Assembly (NCBI GenBank): GCA_030710605.1
Contig: CP092864.1
Span: 141,425,368-141,489,367 of the forward strand
DNA length: 64,000 bases
Reading direction: 5' to 3'
Source of the DNA: Cordylochernes scorpioides
Lineage: Eukaryota > Arthropoda > Arachnida > Pseudoscorpiones > Chernetidae
The translations under genes were made by a program, and so were the position numbers. The notes under the pieces are model-generated. The model searched no databases, was not told the origin of the DNA, and was given only the letters and a program-made list of their open reading frames with translations. Numbering within the stretch: the stretch's first letter is position 1; every line of letters starts with the position of its first letter. This document shows, piece after piece, positions 13,086-58,847 of this stretch.

Positions 13086-13682
13086 CTATCTAATTTCTTT
13101 CTAAATTGTGATGTGTAACGTCACGTAGCTATTATTTTCTTAGTACTTGTTATACCTGTGATTACTCGAGAAAATGTCAATAGAAGCTCTGTGGTTAAGG
13201 CTGCTAAGTCATTCATACACAGGTTCTTTCTGAGCCTTGAGATGAGGGGAGAACGTGACTTACTGTCTGGAGGAAGACTCTCTGTCGTTGGGGGAATCTC
13301 CTGGACTGTACATAACTGTATATATTTTACTCTTTTATTTTATCCCTCTTTTTATGTTGTTGTTTCTTATCCCCTTGTGTAAAGATTACACGAATTCCAT
13401 GAGTTCATGATCTCATGGAATGGGGTATAGGGGTGCAGCTATCGTTGATCATGGCACCATGATCCAGGCACACTTTGGTGAAAGTCTGACTTTGCCTCCT
13501 CTTTTTATAATTATTATATAATACTATCATTGACTTGTGTATGAGGTCAATAAAATATTTTAAAATATCAATCTGTGTTTAAGAGGGGAGTTGATTGACA
13601 TAGAGCTGTAATGGACTTCTTAAATTTCTAGGATTTTAGTGATTCCCGAAGAATTAAATAATACAATAGGTTACTGGAGATG
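13086..13682. other. Unassigned DNA with a possible retroelement 3' tail
   Basis: No supported gene. A 74-residue ORF at 13158-13382 has no recognisable domain. There is a perfect 10-bp inverted repeat (ATTCCATGAG...CTCATGGAAT) at about 13392-13418. GAGGTCAATAAAATATTTT at about 13544-13562 resembles the tail of a polyadenylated retroposon. This is not enough to name an element. Confidence 0.3.
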
Positions 13683-13788
13683 AGTTTCTTTTAATATTTA
13701 TTAATGCAATCTAAAGCTTTCGGTCATCTCTGCCCTTCTACCGGAGTATATAAAACGAATAATTATAAACGCCGCATTAGATACTAAT
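13683..13788 (-). repeat. Hairpin-bearing MITE fragment (GGGC..GAAAGC family)
   Basis: Short dispersed repeat. On the minus strand it holds GGTAGAA, a 5-bp stem GGGCA-GAGA-TGACC with one mismatch, and then GAAAGC. Related copies are at 35940-35977, 55329-55359, 56355-56390 and 56508-56530, where the stem covaries (see findings). Confidence 0.5.
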
Positions 13789-14335
13789 TCTATATACAGT
13801 TACGAGCGTCATGCGTCATCTCTGTCATATATACTATTATTGTGCCTTCTACATGCTTAGGAAAAGCATTTTAAGGCATAACTCATAGTTAGGAGTCTCC
13901 AAGCGCCCGCCGCAATGGAGGGCCAAGGAGAGGGCTGGAGAGGCGACGGCGAGGCCGTGGGCACCCCGGGGGAGAGGAGGGCTAGTGCGCGCCGTTTTGA
14001 GGGAACCAAGGCAGCACCAAGCACAACTAAGGCGCCGCAGGCTTCAAAAATAGTTAAGAGATCATTTCAGGGATCGAGATCAGGCGATCAAGACCAAGAG
14101 CTCAAGAGGTCTGGCTTTTATCGTCTGGCTTTTATACTGTCATCTCTGTCACCGTTTGCTTTATTTTTGGAATGGCGCTCTCCTATTGGTTGGCTACGAT
14201 CACGCCACCACTACTATAGTTATTAACTATTATATGCATTTATTTAAGGCGCCAATTTATAATTGTAACAAATAGTATTTGAATCAAAACATTCAATCGG
14301 GTAAAACACGGGCGTTGCCCGGGTCATTCGGCTAG
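13789..14335 (+). mobile_element. Helitron-like element with nested GC-rich insertion
   Basis: Begins TCTATATACAGTTACGAGCG and ends with a GC hairpin (ACGGGCGTTGCCCGGG), TCATTCGG and CTAG followed by T, which matches Helitron termini. The tail from about 14200 is shared with 17881-18015, 51786-52107 and 54222-54544. It encodes no Rep/helicase, so it is non-autonomous. A 311-bp GC-rich insertion with its own target duplication splits it. Confidence 0.6.
13828..14138. mobile_element. GC-rich 311-bp insertion with 13-bp target duplication
   Basis: Flanked by the direct repeat GTCATCTCTGTCA at 13815-13827 and 14139-14151. It is much richer in GC than its surroundings, and a second copy lies inverted at about 57878-58190. 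A 103-residue ORF crosses it, but its frame runs on into flanking Helitron-like DNA, so it is not credible as a protein. The superfamily is unknown. Confidence 0.6.
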
Positions 14336-14349
14336 TTTTTATATATACA

Positions 14350-14711
14350 CTAGACGGGTTACCCGGGCTTCGCCCCGGGATTGACCCGTGTGCATATCTA
14401 CCCGAGTGATATATATTTAGATAAGATTTTTTTTATATAATTGTTTGTTATTAGCATTATCTATTTGTTTGCATCAGCATAATTTAATCTAATCTTTGAT
14501 AGCGGGCGCTGTTCGTGAGCTAAGTAGAATAATTTGAATATATAGTTTTAATAATTGATTTATATATTTTTTTGAAATAGCCTATCGTCTTCCCCGTATA
14601 TTTTTACCTATGTATGGAAATTTTGGTTTGAATTAGTGAACTACTGCGAATTTGTATATCGGACATACAAACAAACAAACATACAAACATTGATTTATAT
14701 ATATATATAGA
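14350..14711 (-). mobile_element. Helitron-like element, second family
   Basis: Minus-strand element that starts TCTATATATATATATAAATC (after an A) and ends in a hairpin (CCCGGGGCGAAGCCCGGG), a short spacer and CTAG before T. The 3' end matches positions 1-45. There is no ORF of note, so it is non-autonomous. Confidence 0.6.
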
Positions 14712-14886
14712 TTTATTATAAATTAGGCTAGATTTTTCTTATTGCTTGAATTCAGAATGTATTTTTATTCAGTTAGAGTTTGTTCGAAGAATGGACAGGG
14801 AATGCTGATTGAATCATTTTGATGGCATTTGCAAATCTAGCGGTATCTGTGCTGAGGAAAGGGAACCAAAATATCAAAATATACTA

Positions 14887-15491
14887 CAACAACAACAACA
14901 AAAAGCCTTTATTCAGGGTCACCGATCCTATACAGGATTCACCAGAGGTATGCATAAGAACAAAGCAGTGAGACAAAGGAAATAACGATATATACAGAGA
15001 AAAAGAAAAAAATAACAAGAAAGAGAAAGAGGGAAGCAAGAAAAATAACACAAAAAGAGTAGCAGTAAGAAAGTGAGGAGTGAGTGTCACTTGGCCTTCT
15101 TCTGAGATACGGACTTGTGGAAACCATAAAACGCCGTAGCAATATACTTATTCTGGGTCATATTGTCAATTATTGATGGAAGTGAAGCACAGAGTTGTCC
15201 AGTTTTGAGCATAAGGTTCTTCTTTCTTCTTTCAGAGCATAGCAATCAAAAATATAGTGAGTGATTTCATTTTTTAGTTTTGAATTACAGAAGGTACAAA
15301 TCGGGTCCTCACAGCAGAGCATCTTGGTGTGGTTTTCTCTAAAAAAACTTGAAAGTATTCTAACTTGTGCGAGTAGTCTTACAACCGGGAAAGGAAAATC
15401 CCCTAAAAGGTATCCCTCCGTCATGAAAGATATGTGAATGTCTTTTTAGTGAGAGTATAGCTTAGATTTATCCATTCTTGTAAGGTCGTTT
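14887..15491 (-). pseudogene. 5'-truncated LINE copy, (GTT)n-tailed family
   Basis: Exact 14-bp target duplication ATCAAAATATACTA at 14873-14886 and 15492-15505. The minus-strand ORF at 15424-15170 is the ORF2 C-terminus with a CTFC...H-x4-C zinc knuckle, closely similar to the end of the long LINE at 31.7 kb. A pyrimidine-rich 3' UTR and a (GTT)n tail follow. Other truncated copies are at 16041, 38407, 40934, 46977 and 54912. Confidence 0.85.
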
Positions 15492-15693
15492 ATCAAAATA
15501 TACTAAAGTAATGGAGATCACATTTTTAATTTTCACTGTTATTATACGAAAGCGTTAATTTGGTAAGATTTTGATCAATGTAAACATTTCTGTGAAATAT
15601 TAGCCAATTTTGACCCTATATTTACTTATCCTTAAAGGGAGAGATATCCATGTAAATTTACCAACTAAATTTACAATAAACTTTCCCTTTTAA

Positions 15694-15957
15694 AATTACA
15701 AAATTATTTTCTCAATATGAGTTTCTTTACATTTTAAAATGCTAGCTTTCAAGTGATATTCGCTCTTCAACGGGGTTAATAAAAAACATCGACTGCAAAG
15801 AAATATTTACAAATAGCTTTTATTTGTAAATATTTCTTGTAAGATATAGTCGCTATTTTTTATTAAGCCCGTTGAAGAACGATTATCGCTTGAAAGCTAG
15901 CATTTTAAAATGAAAAGAAACTCATATTGAGAAAATATTTTGTAATTTAATTTTTTT
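15694..15957. repeat. Palindromic MITE
   Basis: A roughly 260-bp imperfect palindrome centred near 15820. Left-arm landmarks (TTTTAAAATGCTAGCTTTCA, CTCTTCAACGGG) return as complements in the right arm. It is a foldback element with no coding capacity. Short pieces such as GAGTTTCTTT recur in other MITEs of the window. Confidence 0.7.
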
Positions 15958-16040
15958 TTCACGATTTTATCATGAATAGAAATTTCCCTTGTTACATTCA
16001 ATCTAGAGGATTCTTTAGTAAATGCTGAATATGTATTTCA

Positions 16041-16373
16041 TGGGCAACTCTGTGCTTCACTTCCATCAATAATTGACAATATGACCCAGAATAAGTATAT
16101 TGCTACGACGTTTTAGGGTTTCCACAAGTCCATATCTCAGAAGAAGGCTAAGTGACACTCACTCCTCGCTTTCTTACTGCTACTCTTTTTGTGTTGTTTT
16201 TTTTTGCTTCCCTCTTTCTCTTTCTTGTTTTTTTTTTATTTTTTTCTTTTTATTCTGTCTATATCGTTATTTTCTTTGTCTCACTGCTTTGTTCTTATGC
16301 ATACCTCTGGTGAATCCTGTATAGGGTCAGTGACCCTAAATAAAGGCTTTTTGTTGTTGTTGTTTTGTTGAAC
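16041..16373 (+). pseudogene. 5'-truncated LINE copy, (GTT)n-tailed family
   Basis: Bounded by a 10-bp target duplication ATGTATTTCA (16031-16040 and 16374-16383). It contains only the last codons of ORF2, the 3' UTR and the tail GGCTTTTTGTTGTTGTTG. Apparent ORFs rich in F, L and S come from the pyrimidine-rich UTR and are not proteins. Confidence 0.8.
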
Positions 16374-16383
16374 ATGTATTTCA

Positions 16384-17180
16384 AAAATATCCGTGTGCTT
16401 CCTCGTTAAAATATGACTGACTGAAAGATTCGAAATGCCGTTTAAACGTGAAGTTTCTGGAATTTTCTAAGATTAACGTCTTTATATACAAATATTTATT
16501 ATATTACATTTAATATCACAAATATTTAGTTTTCAGAAAGGGGGTAATAAACGGATCCATACTATTGACGTCTATTTTTGACTCTAGATAGGCTTTTAAA
16601 CACAGAATCTAATCAAAAGTACGAAATAGTGAGGCCGAAAAACGTTTCTTGTGAGGTGTTTTGATATTTATATAGATGAGCTTTCGAACATTTATGCTAT
16701 TTTCCCCTTTTTTTCTTCTGTAGAAGAGCAGAAATGTTTGAAATCTCGGCTAAAAATAAAAAAAAATAAAAAAAACTATACAAGAAACGTTTCACCTTAC
16801 GATTTCATACTTTTAATTATTTCCACAAAGCGATTATATAATCTACAAATAGAATCTACAGTATTTGTGTGAGATATTTAATTAACTAGATAAAAAAATA
16901 ATTCTAAACTTGGTATATGACCACGAAGTTACCTAGTATATGTAGTTGGAGGCTGTAGTGTCTTGTAGTTCCATGTAGTTGAACCAATGTTAAGCTGAAT
17001 CTATATTAAATAACTCCCTTGAACATCCGTTTAAGACAGCTCTCATCGTGACTTAAACTTGCGATGAAGTCTCGATAAAGCTAAGTAACCAAAACAAAGA
17101 TTATTTGTCTACACTCTACTTGGAGATTGGCTTATTAAAATACTTATGGAAATAGGGGAATGAATAGTATAAACTGTTGA
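16384..17180. other. Unassigned DNA with a MITE relic
   Basis: Mostly AT-rich. About 16700-16840 (TTCTGTAGAAGAGCAGAAAT ... ACAAGAAACGTTTCACCTTACG) matches the palindromic repeat at 55490-55660, so it is a relic of that family. The 73-residue ORF at 16651-16872 is this relic and is not considered a gene. Confidence 0.45.
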
Positions 17181-17380
17181 AATGACAAATCCTGTATGGG
17201 ACTTTGATTCCAGTAAAAGGCTTGTTGCTGCTGTTGTATATAGTCACAGTGTAGAAAATACTATACTATACCTACTACATATATCTCTGTATTCTTAGTT
17301 CTCTTCTCTTCAATTACTCTGTAAACTGGCGAATCCTTTATAGGACGAGAGGTCCTCAATAAAGGCTTTTGTTGTTGTAT
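17181..17380 (+). pseudogene. Two decayed LINE 3' tails
   Basis: About 17187-17236 and 17325-17380 each show a diverged form of the LINE 3' terminus: AATCCTGTATGGGA or AATCCTTTATAGGAC, then AAAAGGCTT/AATAAAGGCTTTTG and a (GTT)n run. They are older relatives of the (GTT)n-tailed family. No ORF remains. Confidence 0.5.
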
Positions 17381-17613
17381 ATACAACCTACAATTTTGTT
17401 ATATTAATTAAAATAAAATAAAAATAAATAAACTGTTGATCTTTAGCAGCCATAACCCGGGATCGAATCCCAGATTGGTATTTTTTTTTTCTGAAGAAAA
17501 AAAAACAAAACTTCAATGACTCTCCCATTCTTATAGAAGTCAAACCCAATTAGTAAGTACAAGTAATCAACCACACTTGGGGGTGCAAATCGAACTACTT
17601 TCTTCATATGTTG

Positions 17614-18015
17614 ATATACAGTTACGAGCGTCATGCGTGGCCTCTGTCACCGTTTGCTTTTTTTTTTTTGGAATGGCGCCCTCCTATTGGTCGGCTACGA
17701 TCACGCCACCTTTGCCCCCCCCCCCCCCCCCCCCCACTCGCTATTTCGTCTTTGTAACTATTGTGTTGGAGCGGGTCGCTCCTTAAATAAATGCATATAT
17801 TAGTTAATAACTAAATGGAATCCTCTCTTTATTTTTCCCAGTAAGAGACGCCTTACGGAAGCCAACAGTACATAGACAGATAAAGCACATAGGCTATAGT
17901 TATTAACTAATATATGCATTTATTTAAGGCGCCAATTTATAATTGTAACAAATAGTATTTGAATCAAAACATTCAATCGGGTAAAACACGGGCGTTGCCC
18001 GGGTCATTCGGCTAG
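17614..18015 (+). mobile_element. Helitron-like element
   Basis: Same family as 13789-14335, without the GC-rich insertion. It starts GATATACAGTTACGAGCG and ends with the hairpin GGGCGTTGCCC and CTAG followed by a T-poor G. It contains a poly-C run (about 17718-17737) and an internal inverted repeat (TTAAATAAATGCATATATTA and its complement). Non-autonomous. Confidence 0.55.
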
Positions 18016-18110
18016 TGTTGATATATGGCGCACTTACAGTAAAAACAGTCGCTAACTATTCACCATGATTATCATGGCTTGTATCAAGTATGTGTTGGGG
18101 TTATAGGCAA
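18016..18110 (-). repeat. Dispersed repeat R (partial, inverted)
   Basis: Contains CACTTACAGTAAAAACAGTC and CACCATGATTATCATGGC, the complement of the repeat R hallmark region. It abuts the Helitron-like terminus. Confidence 0.45.
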
Positions 18111-18144
18111 AAGAAAGTTAATCAGAATTAATCATCTAGTTCAG

Positions 18145-18645
18145 GGTTCGGCTATCTTTTCTTCTTCTTCTTTCTTATCTCCACACTGGGTGAAGTAGAA
18201 TGCGGCTGCCTATGTCATTAAGACTGGAAGCACTACTCAGTGGCAGGCCGACTTAGCTCCAAAATAAATGGCCGCCTCTGACATGAGGAACAGACGCCAT
18301 GTGCAGCCGCTCCTAACATGGAGTACAAACGCTGCTCATCCTGTATCCCTGGATTAGGAGCCCTAACAGGGTACTATCAGCCGGGCCAGCTGAGCCCAGG
18401 TTTTTTAGTGTGCTTGTTACTGCTCCCCCTCCTCCCTTTTTATCCGGGCTTGGGACCGGCAAAGGCGGAGTTGGCTATCTTTTGATTAGGAAGAGTCAAA
18501 AATTCAAAGTTTTTTAAAGAGCCACAACTTTTTTTTTTCTTGCCAACAATAAATAGTACTCGCATAAATAATATTTACATATGGAACTATATAAATAGCC
18601 GCAGATTTACATCCAAAGATGTGGCTTACGAGCCGACCCCTGATC
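18145..18645. mobile_element. hAT-type MITE relic, interrupted
   Basis: Related to the hAT-like element at 26739-27332. It has TCAGGGTTCGGC at the left, AAGAGTCAAAA and TAAAGAGCCACAACTTTT in the body, and GAGCCGACCCCTGA at the right. A 312-bp insertion at 18161-18472 splits the left end. Only non-coding DNA remains. Confidence 0.55.
18161..18472 (-). mobile_element. 312-bp retroposon-like insertion
   Basis: Flanked by an 11-bp direct repeat GGCTATCTTTT at 18150-18160 and 18473-18483, as target-primed insertion leaves. On the minus strand it begins in GC-rich non-coding sequence (GCCGGTCCCAAGCCCGGATA) and ends in a short (GAA)n run. There is no ORF. It may be a SINE or an internally deleted LINE. 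Confidence 0.5.
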
Positions 18646-18985
18646 TAGTTTATTGAGAATTCTAAAAATATATAGTTGAGAGGTTTTGCATTCATTTCGA
18701 AAAGGGGAAACTTCCATATATTTTTTTAATGGATGCTTACATTTCGTTCCCAAATTATTTCGCATCATGTATGGTGATGAAATAGGATCGTGATTCAACT
18801 CACGAGGAAGTAATTTGGGACGTCCAGATACTTGCTGGAATAACTGGTTCAAACAAGTCTTTGTCTTATATGAAAGGATGACCTAAAAACTTCAAATCTG
18901 GTTTAACCAACAAACCAGTAAAGTGGACACCATCAATCTAGTTGGGATTCACCTCGACCTCACAAGTTCTGGAACCAACTTGGCA
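18646..18985. other. Unassigned DNA
   Basis: No supported gene. The 81-residue minus ORF at 18607-18852 overlaps the hAT relic and has no recognisable domain. Confidence 0.35.
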
Positions 18986-19660
18986 GGTTAGGTGAAGTTG
19001 CGTGACGTTGTTGTTGTCGTGTCCAATGAAGAGCCTCAGATGTCCCCATGCATCTTTATCACAGCAATAGCAATGCCCACGATCTTGGGTGTGTATACTG
19101 CATTGTTGTTGTCGTGTCCAATGAAGAGCTTCAGATGTCTCCATGTATCTCCATCACAGCAGCCGCAATGTTCACGATCTTGAGTGTGTATACTGTATTG
19201 TTGTTGTCGTGTCCAATGAAGAGTCTCAGATATCCTCATTCATCTCTATCACAGCAGTCGCAATGTCCACTATCTTGGGTGTGTATACTGTATTGTTGTT
19301 GTTGTCGTGTCCAATGAAGAGCTTCAGATGTCCCCATGTATCTCCATCACAGAAGTCGCAATGTTCACTATCTTGGGTGTGTATACTGTATTGTTGTTGT
19401 TGTCGTGTCCAATGAAGAGCCTCAGATGTCCCCATAAATCTATATCACAGCAGTCGCAATGTACACTATCTTGGGTGTGTAAAGCTGTTGCTCTGAGTCC
19501 ATGTCAATTTTATGCAAGGCTGCGGCCATTGCTGGGTTAGTTCCACACCAGGACAGTTGTTGCATGTCCTATAGATTCTTGTGCCATCTGTATGTATTTT
19601 CATTCCTTTATAGTGCGTCGTTCTGAGTCTTGTTATAGTTTGCGCGACGTAAAAGCATCA
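18986..19660 (-). pseudogene. LINE 3' end with about five 92-95-bp tandem repeats
   Basis: On the minus strand the right part (about 19660-19450) encodes a worn ORF2 C-terminus. This is followed by tandem units of 92-95 bp that carry GTGTCCAATGAAGAG, CATCACAG and TGGGTGTGTATACTGTA, each ending in a (GTT)n-like run. The better-preserved sibling at 25836-26300 retains the C-x2-C...H-x4-C knuckle. Overlapping ORFs in several frames are shadows of the tandem repeat. Confidence 0.7.
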
Positions 19661-20049
19661 TTTGTGACTATATTTAACGTTTGGAATTATGACATCGACT
19701 TCCTAATAACCATGTCTCCTAAGAGAAATTGAAAAAAATTTAGATACCTATGATTCTTTTAAAAATTAAACAATTATATCTACTGCCCTTACTGAAATGA
19801 AAAATTAATTGGAGGGTCTGGCTCATTAGTGCAATTTCTCATTGCAGTAAGGGCAGTAGATATACTTGTTTAAATTCCAAAAGAATCATATACACGTCTA
19901 AAATAGTTTCAATTTGTCATAACAGATGGCGCGCTAATAAACCATGTCTCCTGTGTATAACCTTTGGCATTAAATACCCGTTCCACGTTTTTTAGGAAAT
20001 CTCTAGGATAAGCTTTTTTGGTCGTTGATGTACAGCTTACACCACACTG
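19661..20049. other. MITE relic and spacer before the minisatellite
   Basis: About 19780-19862 is a compact palindrome whose halves read CTACTGCCCTTACTG and CAGTAAGGGCAGTAG, the core of the foldback family seen at 45774-46512. It is followed by CAGATGGCGCGCTA at about 19923. The last 70 bp lead into the 45-bp minisatellite and include ACACCACACTGTG, partly mirrored on the far side of the array (CACTGTGTGGTG). Confidence 0.5.
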
Positions 20050-22583
20050 TGTCAAGGGCTGAGGTGTTGATCCCGGGTGTTCTTGTTGTAAGTCAGTCAG
20101 GGGCTGAGGTGTTGATCCCGGGTGTTCTTGTTGTAAGTCAGTCAGGGGCTGAGGTGTTGATCCCGGGTGTTCTTGTTGTAAGTCAGTCAGGGGCTGAGGT
20201 GTTGATCCCGGGTGTTCTTGTTGCACGTCAGTCAGGGGCTGAGGTGTTGATCCCGGGTGTTCTTGTTGCACGTCAGTCAGGGGCTGAGGTGTTGATCCCG
20301 GGTGTTCTTGTTGCACGTCAGTCAGGGGCTGAGGTGTTGATCCCGGGTGTTCTTGTTGCACGTCAGTCAGGGGCTGAGGTGTTGATCCCGGGTGTTCTTG
20401 TTGTAAGTCAGTCAGGGGCTGAGGTGCTGATCCCGGGTGTTCTTGTTGCACGTCAGTCAGGGGCTGAGGTGTTGATCCCGGGTGTTCTTGTTGCACGTCA
20501 GTCAGGGGCTGAGGTGTTGATCCCGGGTGTTCTTGTTGCACGTCAGTCAGGGGCTGAGGTGTTGATCCCGGGTGTTCTTGTTGCACGTCAGTCAGGGGCT
20601 GAGGTGTTGATCCCGGGTGTTCTTGTTGCACGTCAGTCAGGGGCTGAGGTGTTGATCCCGGGTGTTCTTGTTGCACGTCAGTCAGGGGCTGAGGTGTTGA
20701 TCCCGGGTGTTCTTGTTTAAGTCAGTCAGGGGCTGAGGTGTTGATCCCGGGTGTTCTTGTTGCACGTCAGTCAGGGACTGAGGTGTTGATCCCGGGTGTT
20801 CTTGTTGCACGTCAGTCAGGGGCTGAGGTGTTGACCCCGGGTGTTCTTGTTGTAAGTCAGTCAGGGGCTGAGGTGTTGATCCCGGGTGTTCTTGTTGTAA
20901 GTCAGTCAGGGGCTGAGGTGTTGATCCCGGGTGTTCTTGTTGTAAGTCAGTCAGGGGCTGAGGTGTTGATCCCGGGTGTTCTTGTTGTAAGTCCGTCAGA
21001 GGCTGAGGTGTTGATCCCGGGTGTTCTTGTTGTAAGTCCGTCAGAGGCTGAGGTGTTGATCCCGGGTGTTCTTGTTGTAAGTCCGTCAGAGGCTGAGGTG
21101 TTGATCCCGGGTGTTCTTGTTGTAAGTCAGTCAGGGGCTGAGGTGTTGATCCCGGGTGTTCTTGTTGTAAGTCCGTCAGAGGCTGAGGTGTTGATCCCGG
21201 GTGTTCTTGTTGCACGTCAGTCAGGGGCTGAGGTGTTGATCCCGGGTGTTTTTGTTGCACGTCAGTCAGGGGCTGAGGTGTTGATCCCGGGTGTTCTTGT
21301 TGTAAGTCCGTCAGAGGCTGAGGTGTTGATCCCGGGTGTTCTTGTTGCACGTCAGTCAGGGGCTGAGGTGTTGATCCCGGGTGTTCTTGTTGCACGTCAG
21401 TCAGGGGCTGAGGTGTTGATCCCGGGTGTTCTTGTTGCACGTCAGTCAGGGGCTGAGGTGTTGATCCCGGGTGTTCTTGTTGCACGTCAGTCAGGGGCTG
21501 AGGTGTTGATCCCGGGTGTTCTTGTTGCACGTCAGTCAGGGGCTGAGGTGTTGATCCCGGGTGTTCTTGTTGCACGTCAGTCAGGGGCTGAGGTGTTGAT
21601 CCCGGGTGTTCTTGTTGCACGTCAGTCAGGGGCTGAGGTGTTGATCCCGGGTGTTCTTGTTGCACGTCAGTCAGGGGCTGAGGTGTTGATCCCGGGTGTT
21701 CTTGTTGTAAGTCAGTCAGGGGCTGAGGTGCTGATCCCGGGTGTTCTTGTTGCACGTCAGTCAGGGGCTGAGGTGTTGATCCCGGGTGTTCTTGTTTAAG
21801 TCAGTCAGGGGCTGAGGTGTTGATCCCGGGTGTTCTTGTTGCACGTCAGTCAGGGACTGAGGTGTTGATCCCGGGTGTTCTTGTTGCACGTCAGTCAGGG
21901 ACTGAGGTGTTGATCCCGGGTGTTCTTGTTGCACGTCAGTCAGGGGCTGAGGTGTTGACCCCGGGTGTTCTTGTTGTAAGTCCGTCAGAGGCTGAGGTGT
22001 TGATCCCGGGTGTTCTTGTTGCACGTCAGTCAGGGGCTGAGGTGTTGATCCCGGGTGTTCTTGTTGTAAGTCCGTCAGAGGCTGAGGTGTTGATCCCGGG
22101 TGTTCTTGTTGTAAGTCAGTCAGAGGCTGAGGTGTTGATCCCGGGTGTTCTTGTTGTAAGTCAGTCAGAGGCTGAGGTGTTGATCCCGGGTGTTCTTGTT
22201 GCACGTCAGTCAGGGGCTGAGGTGTTGATCCCGGGTGTTGTTGTTGTAAGTCAGTCAGGGGCTGAGGTGTTGATCCCGGGTGTTGTTGTTGTAAGTCAGT
22301 CAGAGGCTGAGGTGTTGATCCCGGGTGTTCTTGTTGTAAGTCCGTCAGAGGCTGAGGTGTTGACCCCGGGTGTTCTTGTTGTAAGTCCGTCAGAGGCTGA
22401 GGTGTTGATCCCGGGTGTTCTTGTTGTAAGTCAGTCAGAGGCTGAGGTGTTGATCCCGGGTGTTCTTGTTGTAAGTCAGTCAGAGGCTGAGGTGTTGATC
22501 CCGGGTGTTCTTGTTGTAAGTCCGTCAGAGGCTGAGGTGTTGATCCCGGGTGTTCTTGTTGTAAGTCAGTCAGAGGCTGAGGT
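20050..22583 (+). repeat. 45-bp minisatellite (about 56 units)
   Basis: Each unit contains GGCTGAGGTGTTGATCCCGG and GTGTTCTTGTTG. Main variants are TTGCACGTCAG, TTGTAAGTCAG and TTGTAAGTCCGTCAGAGG. Because 45 is divisible by three, all long ORFs on both strands (15-residue periods) are by-products. Units with a one-base deletion (near 20717 and 21796, 1079 bp apart) shift the frame and betray a multi-unit duplication. The array stops about 20 bp before the UAP1 start codon, so it occupies the expected promoter or 5' UTR. Confidence 0.95.
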
Positions 22584-22602
22584 TACACTGTGTGGTGCAG
22601 CC

Positions 22603-58801
<36,199 letters not shown>

Positions 58802-58847
58802 TAGCCTCCTCCTATAAAGAGCATCGACCCGATGCTCAGAAGGAGAC

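Noticed and set aside
13915..14226. 103-residue basic ORF in the GC-rich insertion
   Set aside because: The frame crosses from the insertion into Helitron-like DNA, and the second copy does not keep the same ORF.
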